NCBI GenBank assembly: GCA_024278075.1
Contig: JAJRTW010000073.1
Location: 1 to 49,592 of the forward strand
DNA: 49,592 nt
Source: Bacteroidota bacterium
Lineage (GTDB): Bacteria > Bacteroidota > Ignavibacteria > Kapaibacteriales > UBA2268
Direction of reading: 5' to 3'
Part shown: positions 15,608-23,054 of the stretch, piece after piece
How positions within the stretch are numbered: the stretch's first letter is position 1
Layout: each line of letters begins with the position of its first letter
Position numbers and translations under genes: made by a program
Notes under the pieces: model-generated
Database searches by the model: none
The model's input: only the letters and a program-made list of their open reading frames with translations
What the model was told of the DNA's origin: nothing

Positions 15608-16621
15608 ATGCCAAGATTTCTTTATATAATATTTATAGTTTTCTTCTTCAATTTCCCAGCGTTGTTTTCATACACGGATGAATCAACTGATAATAAGCAA
15701 CCATCTATCAGGAAACTGATTCTTGCTGATGTATCTTTCGGCCCGGGAATTAACAGCCTGAGCAAGAACAAAGCCGAAGCTGCCCTATCGCTTGCGGCAC
15801 GGCTTACTATGAAATATGAACTGATTCCGGTTTATGTCAGCGATTCGGTGGCTGCGGATATGAAGAAGCAGAAAGGCGAAGTTACCGTATTGGAACTTGC
15901 CGGTAAGATGGAATCGGAGTTATTATTGTTTCTCAATATTGATAAATTTGTCAATATCCTGCGTGTGGAAATAACTTCGGTGGAAACATTAAAGCCGGAT
16001 TCTGTGAAAAAAAGTACGGCTTATGCTTTATTGCGATACAAAAATAATAAAACCGGTGAATTCCTTTTCGACCCTACTTTGATAGAAGCCGTCCAAAGAG
16101 CGTTTATCGGCATCGACGGGGATTCGGCTCTATATTCCGGTCAGCAAGGCAGGCTGGCAGTTGCGTCTGCTGCACCTTTAGTTGTAGGCGGGCTTTATTT
16201 TATCAACGATGAGGAATTGGCAGATTGGGAATTGTTTAGAACCAAGCAGGTTACGTCCTTTGATGCTGTTGAAACTATCTTTGGCCAGGCATTGAACTCA
16301 AAGGATTACGTTGCTTTCGATATGGCTACGCGTGATTCGATTTATGCACGGTTTAACCTATATGCGGTTGAGAATTATCATACTGCTTCGATACACGAGA
16401 TTGAAGCACTCAGAAGGTTTGACGTGCAATACTACATAACAGGAACTTTTAAAAGGATAGGGCAAGGGGCCGAAATAGAGTTGATACTTTCGGAAATAAT
16501 TAGCGGGAAGCTTCATGCTATCAGATATGAAAAAGCTTTGCTCGCAGAAGATAAATTAGACGATTTTCGTGAAAACCTGAGCAATATAACGGCAGCACTT
16601 CTGAATATCTCCGATAAATAG
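15608..16621 (+). CDS. Secreted protein of unknown function
   Basis: The protein has 337 residues and starts with a clear signal peptide (hydrophobic stretch ending near FSYT), so it is exported. I do not recognise the family. The body has alternating helices and strands, with a section (about residues 35-115) that resembles the variable-substrate or CsgG/TolB-N-like folds of other periplasmic proteins, but no motif settles this. There are no cysteine pairs for heme, no lipobox and no membrane helix apart from the signal. It is the last gene in the + strand run after the 18-heme cytochrome, 103 bases downstream, and may not belong to the same transcript. No Shine-Dalgarno site is visible before ATG 15608. 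Confidence 0.7.
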   Translation: MPRFLYIIFIVFFFNFPALFSYTDESTDNKQPSIRKLILADVSFGPGINSLSKNKAEAALSLAARLTMKYELIPVYVSDSVAADMKKQKGEVTVLELAGKMESELLLFLNIDKFVNILRVEITSVETLKPDSVKKSTAYALLRYKNNKTGEFLFDPTLIEAVQRAFIGIDGDSALYSGQQGRLAVASAAPLVVGGLYFINDEELADWELFRTKQVTSFDAVETIFGQALNSKDYVAFDMATRDSIYARFNLYAVENYHTASIHEIEALRRFDVQYYITGTFKRIGQGAEIELILSEIISGKLHAIRYEKALLAEDKLDDFRENLSNITAALLNISDK

Positions 16622-16696
16622 CTATCGTTTCTGATTTTATCCAAATGATTCGGGTCAGCCAACTTGGGGGTGTCTCAAAAGTAAGAGAATTCATGG

Positions 16697-16833
16697 GATG
16701 TCATTCTGAACTTGTTTCAGAATCCAGTATCTATGGGCTATTTGATAGTTTCAATATGGATGCCGGATTCCCGATAGCGGGATTACTTCCCAATACGGGA
16801 ATTCGCCCGGCTCAACAAGTCCGGAATGACATC
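16697..16833. mobile_element. MITE-like repeat with 18-bp imperfect terminal inverted repeats
   Basis: The left end (16697-16714) and right end (16816-16833) are inverted repeats matching at 16 of 18 positions and both finish in GATGTCATTC. The 137-bp interior contains further small inverted repeats (CCCGATAGCGGG and similar) and no protein-coding pattern. Copies or fragments occur at 13327-13352 and, in the other orientation, near 31908-31958. These features fit a non-autonomous MITE or REP-type element. An open frame of 64 codons over it (16645-16839) is a by-product. Confidence 0.65.
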
Positions 16834-16862
16834 ATATAGCTGACATGACATTAATTTAATTC

Positions 16863-17042
16863 CTATGAATTTCTCTGATTGATTTCCTGAACCTCATTGC
16901 GAACTTTTTTCGCAAATTGCCTTAATGTTTGCATTTGTTTTCGCAAACGCACGCCTGCGGTTTTGTTTCCCTTTTGATAAAACTTATTGAAATCTGACTC
17001 CAGGGATTCGATAAGCTCTTGCAATTCCTTGTACCTATCCAT
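16863..17042 (-). CDS. Small histone H1/Hc1-like DNA-binding protein
   Basis: A 59-residue open frame reads from ATG (17042-17040) to TAG (16865-16863). The sequence begins MDRYKELQELIES and continues with FYQKGNKTAGVRLRKQMQTL, the pattern of the small bacterial histone H1-like Hc1 family seen in Bacteroidota: an acidic helix, the GNKxAGxRxRK core and a Lys/Arg-rich helix. GGAAG is placed five bases before the ATG, a good ribosome binding site for this genome. Such proteins bind DNA without strong sequence preference and help pack the nucleoid. It is a lone - strand gene between repeat-rich stretches. Confidence 0.8.
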   Translation of the reverse strand: MDRYKELQELIESLESDFNKFYQKGNKTAGVRLRKQMQTLRQFAKKVRNEVQEINQRNS

Positions 17043-17201
17043 TGTACTTCCGGCTTAGTTTCTAATAATGCTATAATCTATTCAAAAAAAACAAAAAACC
17101 AAAGAAATTAATTAATAAATTGAAAAAAACGGATAACTCGGATAATTGGAATAGCAATAATCCCTATGCAATAGACTTCCGTAGCCGGCCGGGCAGGCCA
17201 T

Positions 17202-17287
17202 ACTCGTGCATCGACTCAAAATAAATTAATATTTTAGCGTTCCGTCAGTTGCTACAACTGACGATAGGCGAAAGTTCCTATATTGCC
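17202..17287. repeat. 86-bp direct repeat, copy A
   Basis: This stretch is identical over 86 bp to 17418-17503. It contains a perfect hairpin, GTCAGTTG (17244-17251) with CAACTGAC (17255-17262), closed by a 3-base loop. No protein is encoded. The two copies are 216 bases apart. Confidence 0.85.
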
Positions 17288-17339
17288 AGTTGTAACAACC
17301 AGCAGAACAAAATAAATTAATAGATATTTCGGGTATACA

Positions 17340-17358
17340 GGCAGGTTGCGAACCTGCC
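17340..17358. repeat. Triloop hairpin between the two 86-bp repeats
   Basis: GGCAGGTT (17340-17347) pairs with AACCTGCC (17351-17358) around the loop GCG. It has the same layout as the hairpins inside the 86-bp repeats and at 13386, with stems rich in CAG/CTG. Confidence 0.65.
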
Positions 17359-17417
17359 ACTACACATACATTGATTGAACTATGAAAAATAGTTATCAAT
17401 CATATATGAGATGGTGC

Positions 17418-17503
17418 ACTCGTGCATCGACTCAAAATAAATTAATATTTTAGCGTTCCGTCAGTTGCTACAACTGACGATAGGCGAAAGTTCCTATATT
17501 GCC
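17418..17503. repeat. 86-bp direct repeat, copy B
   Basis: Identical to 17202-17287. Together with the hairpin between them the copies fill most of the 750-base gap before the decarboxylase operon. Confidence 0.85.
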
Positions 17504-17710
17504 GGTTGCACACAAGAAAAAACAACACATTTGTTAAAGTGCATATTTTTTTCTTGATATTGATATTTGTTAACTTTAACTTAAGATTAGATAGAAAGAA
17601 ATTCCCGAATATTAATTCGTTCGGGAAGCATTATTTGCCTTTTACTTTATCGATAACTGATTAAATCAACAACCCGTCCCGGGCAATGGTGTATATATCG
17701 GCGATAGTAT

Positions 17711-17764
17711 GATTAATTCGATGCTGGCGACGGGGAAATCACCCACAATGTGGGCTTTATAATT
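17711..17764. repeat. Dispersed repeat copy in the oadG leader
   Basis: This stretch, centred on CCCACAATGTGGG and GACGGGGAAAT, is related to the 52-bp repeats on both sides of fliW (27219-27270 in the same orientation, 26471-26522 reversed). It ends 28 bases before the oadG start codon, so its palindrome CCCACAATGTGGG lies in the leader of the operon. Confidence 0.55.
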
Positions 17765-17791
17765 CGAATCTTCTACCAACAGGAGAACCAA

Positions 17792-18004
17792 ATGGGAAGT
17801 CCCGATCTAATATCAATTTGCGGATCAGCCTTCTTGGGCGTTTTCATAGTCCTATCGCTTATTGCATTAATTATGCGATTAATCCTTAAACTCTTTCCAT
17901 ACAAAGAAGAAACCGCCGATCAGGCAGTAATTGCAGCAATCTCATCTGCTTATAATAAAGTATTTCCAGATAAAAAAATAATCAGAATTGAGGAATTATC
18001 ATGA
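17792..18004 (+). CDS. oadG: Sodium-pumping decarboxylase gamma subunit
   Basis: The protein has 70 residues, with one membrane helix (about residues 8-34) and a short charged cytoplasmic tail ending in an Ala/Ile-rich helix. This is the layout of OadG, which holds the carboxyltransferase subunit on the membrane part. The open frame extends to 17750, but AGGAG at 17781-17785 places the start at ATG 17792. Its stop codon overlaps the start of oadA (ATGA at 18001-18004), so the two are translationally coupled. The family is weakly conserved and the name rests on size, topology and position before oadA and oadB. Confidence 0.8.
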   Translation: MGSPDLISICGSAFLGVFIVLSLIALIMRLILKLFPYKEETADQAVIAAISSAYNKVFPDKKIIRIEELS

Positions 18005-19848
18005 TTTTCACAGATAAAAAGAAAGAAATTCGCGTGATGTTCACCACATTTCGCGATGGATTGCAAAGTTCATTCGGCGGCAAGGTAAGGTTTGATGACT
18101 TTTTGCCGGCCCTGCAGGCATCGGCCGAAGCCGGTATCCGGCACTTTGAATTTGGCGGCGGCGCCCGCTATCAGGCCCCACTCTTCTATCTGAATGAAGA
18201 CCCGTTCGAGACTATGAAGAAATTCCGGGAAGCAGCCGGGCCGGACGCCGACCTGCAAATACTAACCCGGTCGGTTTCCGGCGTTACACTCACCACCCAA
18301 TCGCCCGAAGGCCTTGCCCTACAGGCCAAATTAATGCAGCAATACGGCACTACGTGGGACAGGAATTTCGACTATATGAACGATGTCCGCAATTTGATTA
18401 ATACTGGCAAACCCATTATTGATTCCGGTATGCACCACCAGGTATGTATTGCCTTGATGGGGCTTCCATTCGAATCGGACAAAGTGCATACGGCTGAGTT
18501 CTATATAAACATCGGCCGGCAAATACTCGACAGCGGAATGAAAATCGATAGTATCTGCCTGAAGGATGCCAGCGGTACGACCGACCCGAAAACGATTTAC
18601 GATACGGCAGTGGGATTGAAGAAGATAATGCCGCCGGAAATGCCGCTATGGCAGCACACCCACGACACCGCCAGCATGGCCGTGGCTTGCTATATGGCAG
18701 GCATTCAGGGCGGGGTGGACGGCGTCGACCTGTCGGTCAGGCCCATGGCAAGCGGTACGGTGCAGCCGGATGTGCGCTCGATGAATCATGCACTGAAAGG
18801 CACGGGCTATTACCTTGATATTGATGCTTCCAAGATGAACGATATTGAAGAAATATTGAACGAATCAATGAAGGATTACAGCTTCAATCCGGCCACCACC
18901 ACGGCCGATGCGCGGGTGGTCGGGTTTCCGATGCCGGGCGGTGCCATCGGGCCGAATGTCCATATGATGGTAAAGGCCGGAATTCTGCATAAATATAGCG
19001 AAGTGCTTGCCGAATTCCCGGTGGTGGTTGAAGCCGCCGGAGCATGGACGAGCGTTACCCCGGGCAGCCAGCAATATTGGCTTCAGGCATTCAACAACGT
19101 AATGTATGGCCGGTGGAAAAAAATCGAAGGCGGATACGGCAGGGCTATCCTCGGTTATTTCGGCAAAACTCCTTTGCCGTCGGACCCCGAAGTGGTTAAG
19201 ATTGCATCCGAACATCTCGGACTGCCTGTGTTCGAAGGCGATCCGTTGCAGGCGGCGCCAAATAATATCGCTCCGGCCACCAAAGCCCTCAGGGATAATA
19301 ACCTGCCCGTAAATGATAAGAATATATTCCTCGTACTGTCGGCAATGGTGCCGGGCAAGAAAGTCGAGCTTAACGAGGGAATTAAATTCCTAAACGGAAA
19401 AGGCAAAATAGACATTCCATTAAAGAAAAAAGAAGAACCGAAAGCCCCGGAGATTGCCACACCGGTTGTACAAATTCCTGCCGGCTCGTCCACCTCAAAG
19501 TGCATCGTCGAGGAAAACGGCAGGCAAAGGACATTTGTTGTGACCATCGAGCCAATGGATTCGCCCGGCGGTGATTCTGCTACTGGTGCCAAATCCGGGA
19601 AATCGCAGGAAACTTCGTCCAATGGCGGATCGGGCAAACAGATTTTCTCCACTTTTGCCGGCACGGTTGAAGTGCAGGATATATTGGTTAAAGTGGGCGA
19701 TAAAGTAGCCAAAGGCAAAACCGTGGCCATAGTCGAGGCAATGAAAGCCCAGCATGACATTAAATCGCAGGCCGACGGCGTAGTGTCGGCAATTCATGTC
19801 AGCATTGGCGACGAGATAGATTCTTCCAAACCAATCATTACAATTTGA
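18001..19848 (+). CDS. oadA: Oxaloacetate/acyl-CoA decarboxylase alpha subunit with biotin domain
   Basis: The protein has 615 residues. The N-terminal carboxyltransferase barrel shows TTFRDGLQSS, the catalytic Lys in CLKDASG and the metal ligands in HTHDTA. A PYC/OADA conserved domain follows (about residues 300-470), then a flexible linker rich in Gly, Ser and Lys, and a biotinyl domain with EAMKAQH, whose Lys near residue 582 carries biotin. It removes CO2 from an acid (oxaloacetate, or through a partner methylmalonyl-CoA) and hands it to biotin for release by OadB, which exports sodium. The biotin motif has Ala after the Lys where Met is usual. The substrate cannot be decided from the sequence. 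It overlaps oadG by 4 bases and ends 11 bases before oadB. Confidence 0.9.
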   Translation: MIFTDKKKEIRVMFTTFRDGLQSSFGGKVRFDDFLPALQASAEAGIRHFEFGGGARYQAPLFYLNEDPFETMKKFREAAGPDADLQILTRSVSGVTLTTQSPEGLALQAKLMQQYGTTWDRNFDYMNDVRNLINTGKPIIDSGMHHQVCIALMGLPFESDKVHTAEFYINIGRQILDSGMKIDSICLKDASGTTDPKTIYDTAVGLKKIMPPEMPLWQHTHDTASMAVACYMAGIQGGVDGVDLSVRPMASGTVQPDVRSMNHALKGTGYYLDIDASKMNDIEEILNESMKDYSFNPATTTADARVVGFPMPGGAIGPNVHMMVKAGILHKYSEVLAEFPVVVEAAGAWTSVTPGSQQYWLQAFNNVMYGRWKKIEGGYGRAILGYFGKTPLPSDPEVVKIASEHLGLPVFEGDPLQAAPNNIAPATKALRDNNLPVNDKNIFLVLSAMVPGKKVELNEGIKFLNGKGKIDIPLKKKEEPKAPEIATPVVQIPAGSSTSKCIVEENGRQRTFVVTIEPMDSPGGDSATGAKSGKSQETSSNGGSGKQIFSTFAGTVEVQDILVKVGDKVAKGKTVAIVEAMKAQHDIKSQADGVVSAIHVSIGDEIDSSKPIITI

Positions 19849-19859
19849 AGGGCCGATAA

Positions 19860-20987
19860 ATGGAAGATTTTGTTAGATTATTATCCCAATCCGGATTTGC
19901 AAATCTTAGCTTTGGCAATTGGGTTATGTTCCTGATTGCTTTTGTGCTTATTTATTTGGCGATTACCAAGAAGTACGAGCCGCTGTTGCTGATTCCGATT
20001 GGCTTTGGTGCGATATTGGCCAATCTTCCGCTGGCCGAAATGGGTTCGTACGGCGATGGCATAATGGGGCTGATCTACGAATCCGGTATCAAGACCGAAC
20101 TGCTGCCGCCAATAATATTTATGGGCGTGGGCGTTCTGACCGATTTCAGACCTTTGCTTGGCAGGCCGCTTACGTTTTTGCTTGGCGCTTCGGCGCAATT
20201 GGGCATTTTCACCGCAGCTCTCGGGGCTTATTACATATTTGGCTTTACGGCGGGCGAGGCGGCATCGATAGGCATCATAGGCGGTGCCGACGGGCCGACT
20301 TCAATATTTCTTGCGTCGCAATTGGCTCCCCACCTGTTAGGGCCGATAGCCGTGGCGGCTTATAGCTATATGTCGCTGGTGCCGATAATCCAGCCGCCGA
20401 TAATCCGAATGCTGACCTCCAAGAAAGAACGAGCAATCGATATGCCCCAGGCCAAGAAGGTATCGAAAACCGCTGTTATTATCTTCCCGATTGTCACCGG
20501 CGTTGTGGCATCGCTTGCTATTCCATCTTCGGCTCCGTTAATCGGGATGCTGATGTTCGGCAATCTGCTGCGCGAATCGGGCGTTACCGAGCGGCTGAAG
20601 AAAACCGTAGGCGGGCCGTTAATAGACATTGTTACTATTTTCCTCGGCCTTACTGTTGGTGCGACGATGGGCAGTGATTACTTCCTGACTGCCGACACGC
20701 TGAAAATACTTGTAATGGGGGCTATAGCATTTTCCTTTAGCACTGCCGGCGGGGTGCTGTTCGCAAAATTCATTAACATTTTTCTTCATAAAGATAAAAA
20801 GATTAATCCGTGCATCGGAGCCGCTGGCGTATCTGCCGTCCCGATGGCAGCGCGGGTGGTCCAGAAATTTGTGTCCGACGAGACCGACGGGCGGGTCAAT
20901 CCGCTGATGCCTGCGATGGGGCCGAACGTGGCCGGAGTTATCGGCTCGGCTGTGGCCGCCGGGGTGTTCCTGTCGTTGTTGGGTTGA
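19860..20987 (+). CDS. oadB: Sodium-pumping decarboxylase beta subunit
   Basis: The protein has 375 residues and about nine to eleven membrane helices. Family motifs are visible: GADGPT with a preceding GIIGG, the GNLLRESGV segment and the ending MGPNVAGVIGSA. OadB takes carboxybiotin from OadA, decarboxylates it and moves sodium ions out of the cell. The Asp in GGADGPT matches the sodium-binding Asp known for the family. GAAGG/GGGCC occurs before ATG 19860, giving a moderate ribosome binding site. It completes a three-gene operon; no separate biotin carrier is needed because OadA has its own. Confidence 0.95.
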   Translation: MEDFVRLLSQSGFANLSFGNWVMFLIAFVLIYLAITKKYEPLLLIPIGFGAILANLPLAEMGSYGDGIMGLIYESGIKTELLPPIIFMGVGVLTDFRPLLGRPLTFLLGASAQLGIFTAALGAYYIFGFTAGEAASIGIIGGADGPTSIFLASQLAPHLLGPIAVAAYSYMSLVPIIQPPIIRMLTSKKERAIDMPQAKKVSKTAVIIFPIVTGVVASLAIPSSAPLIGMLMFGNLLRESGVTERLKKTVGGPLIDIVTIFLGLTVGATMGSDYFLTADTLKILVMGAIAFSFSTAGGVLFAKFINIFLHKDKKINPCIGAAGVSAVPMAARVVQKFVSDETDGRVNPLMPAMGPNVAGVIGSAVAAGVFLSLLG

Positions 20988-21176
20988 CAGGGAAAAGAGG
21001 TGTGGTGATGTATCTGTTGTTTGTTTATCTTAACCCGCATAATTCATAAAACGTCCAAAACACTTGAAACGGAATGGATAAGGGGTATTTAAAACTACTC
21101 AAATATGAGTCAAATATAACCACCGCAGTATCGATCTAACCCGAATGTTTCCATAGGGATACGAAGCTTCCGGGTA

Positions 21177-21196
21177 AAAGTCCCGCAATAAGCGGG
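21177..21196 (-). terminator. Rho-independent terminator of the methyltransferase gene
   Basis: Read on the - strand, CCCGC (21196-21192) pairs with GCGGG (21186-21182) around TTATT and is followed by ACTTTTA. It begins directly after the TGA stop at 21199-21197. Confidence 0.6.
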
Positions 21197-22684
21197 TCAG
21201 AACATTTCCGGTGGTTTATCTTCCGGCCTTACATCATTTACAGACTGCTTGAAAGTAGAAGCATCCACACCGCCCGGCATTCTTATTTCCCTGTCGTCGA
21301 GCATATCTTCTATAGTTAGTATTTGAATACGGTCGAATTTGTATCCCTTGTATTTTCCAGCTTCTTTGGCTCTTAATTCCATCGGTTTTGTGACTTGTTC
21401 GGCAAAGCAAACGAATACTCCAATGTCCGCTTCTTCTTTATTAATTACATCAACGAATTGGCGCATATTCGTAACGTTTGCATTCCCACTTTTCACTTCT
21501 ATTAACACACGCCCCTTTTCCTTATTATTCTTAAGAAATGTTATGTATCCGTCCCAACCGCCGTCGGCTACGTCTTTGGGATTTCTTATTCCACCGAGGA
21601 GGAACTCGACAACCCAATGCTGAAAATCGAAGGCACCGTGTTTGCTTTTTTTCTCTAACAATTCGTCGGATTTGGCGAGTTGTTTTGCCGAATCAATATC
21701 TTTCGGGAATCCATCTATCTCAATATCTTTGAGGAATTTCTTTTTCCCGGCTTCTTGCAGGGGATCGGTTAGCCTGTTTAATATTAATTTAATTGCCAGA
21801 TGTGAAATATCGGCTCCGATCCAGTTCCTGCCGAGCTTATTTGCCGCCGCAATGGTTGTTCCGCATCCGCAAAAGAAGTCCGCAACCAAATCACCTTCGT
21901 TCGATGATGCCTTTATTATTCTTTCCATTAATTTGATTGGTTTTTGAGTCGGATAGCCGAGGCGTTCTTTCATGCTCCTGGCCGCAATGGCAATGTCAGA
22001 CCACCAATCCTCCGGAACTTTTCCCAATTTATGAATTTTATGATCTGCTTCTTTGAATCCTGAACCTATTAGGCCCGGCTTATAGTTCTGCTTTGTTTTC
22101 TCACTATGCGGAAATCTTACATCATCAACATTAAATGTCCATTGCTTGCCTTTTGAGTACCACAGTATAATATCATGTTTCCTATTGAATTGCTTCATTT
22201 TAGGTGAACCAGGGCCATAATAACACCATATTATCTCATTTCTTAAATTCACTTTCCCAAAAATCAAATCACAAATTAATTTCAAATAATGAGACATATT
22301 CGGATCGCAATGGAGATAAAAGGAACCGGTTTCTTTTAGCACTTCATGCATATAATGGATTCTGACGGCCATAGTGGTAAGGTAGGCCACCGAGGATTTG
22401 GAGATATTTATCTTATCCAGTATTCTCAGGAATTCGTATAGGTCAAAATTCAGGTCGGCAAGCAATAAAAGTTCATCTTTATAGCTTACATTGCTCCAAG
22501 TATCAGCAAAAGCTTCCCTCTGAGCCTTTGTATCGGTCATATCCACATCTTCGAAGAGTATATTATAGTTTCTCTTGGAGTTAAACGGGGGGTCGATATA
22601 TATTAAATCGATAAAACCCTGCGGATACTTTGCATACATGTCTTTCAGAATGTCGAGGCAGTCGCCGAAATAGAGTTGTTTCAT
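21197..22684 (-). CDS. DNA methyltransferase fused to a nuclease-like domain
   Basis: The protein has 495 residues. The N-terminal part is a beta-class DNA methyltransferase (N4-cytosine or N6-adenine): DPPF at 31-34 is the catalytic motif and DFFCGCGTT at 269-277 binds S-adenosylmethionine, in that order. TQKP at 246-249 precedes the AdoMet motif as in related enzymes. The C-terminal part (about 350-495) looks like an Mrr-type restriction fold, with GGWDGY (Asp378) and IEVKSG (Glu396, Lys398) giving a D…ExK active site. One chain could thus modify and cut, or the nuclease part may only bind DNA. The gene stands alone, with its own terminator, and no specificity subunit is nearby. Target sequence is unknown. 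Confidence 0.85.
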   Translation of the reverse strand: MKQLYFGDCLDILKDMYAKYPQGFIDLIYIDPPFNSKRNYNILFEDVDMTDTKAQREAFADTWSNVSYKDELLLLADLNFDLYEFLRILDKINISKSSVAYLTTMAVRIHYMHEVLKETGSFYLHCDPNMSHYLKLICDLIFGKVNLRNEIIWCYYGPGSPKMKQFNRKHDIILWYSKGKQWTFNVDDVRFPHSEKTKQNYKPGLIGSGFKEADHKIHKLGKVPEDWWSDIAIAARSMKERLGYPTQKPIKLMERIIKASSNEGDLVADFFCGCGTTIAAANKLGRNWIGADISHLAIKLILNRLTDPLQEAGKKKFLKDIEIDGFPKDIDSAKQLAKSDELLEKKSKHGAFDFQHWVVEFLLGGIRNPKDVADGGWDGYITFLKNNKEKGRVLIEVKSGNANVTNMRQFVDVINKEEADIGVFVCFAEQVTKPMELRAKEAGKYKGYKFDRIQILTIEDMLDDREIRMPGGVDASTFKQSVNDVRPEDKPPEMF

Positions 22685-22775
22685 TAATTCTCAATGATTT
22701 TTATTTGTTCATAAGAGATAATAATCCAAACTAATAATATTTCCGGCAATTAGCAATTAACAATAGAAATTCGGA

Positions 22776-22979
22776 TTATTTATCTTTCTTTCGCCTCTCA
22801 AATATCTTTATCGCCGGAAACACAATTCCGAATATGATGCCAAACCGGAATGATGCCTCCCAATCAATCACACCCGCATCATGCACGATCAGGCTGTAGA
22901 TATAGCTTACGATCATGGTTACAATAAATACAATTGCGAAAGTGATTGCAAAATCACTAAGGAATTTTATTATCTTCAT
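22776..22979 (-). CDS. Small predicted membrane protein
   Basis: The protein has 67 residues with two hydrophobic segments (about 8-30 and 43-58) and a basic C-terminal tail (ERRKKDK). I do not recognise a family. A GAGAT-containing stretch lies about 8 bases before the ATG. It lies 91 bases upstream of the methyltransferase start and on the same strand, so both could share a transcript. Confidence 0.5.
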   Translation of the reverse strand: MKIIKFLSDFAITFAIVFIVTMIVSYIYSLIVHDAGVIDWEASFRFGIIFGIVFPAIKIFERRKKDK

Positions 22980-23054
22980 AATTTATCTCTGTCCAATAAT
23001 AACAGAAAAAAAAGAATTATTCAGAAGTCTCATATTATCCATAAAACATAAATC

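Noticed and set aside
16645-16839. 64-codon open frame with CHSELVSESS
   Set aside because: It lies across the MITE-like repeat and its codons are simply the translated repeat; no ribosome binding site or protein pattern.
17202-17503. Two 86-bp repeats considered as attachment sites or CRISPR
   Set aside because: Only two copies, no spacers, no integrase; a hairpin-bearing dispersed repeat explains them better.
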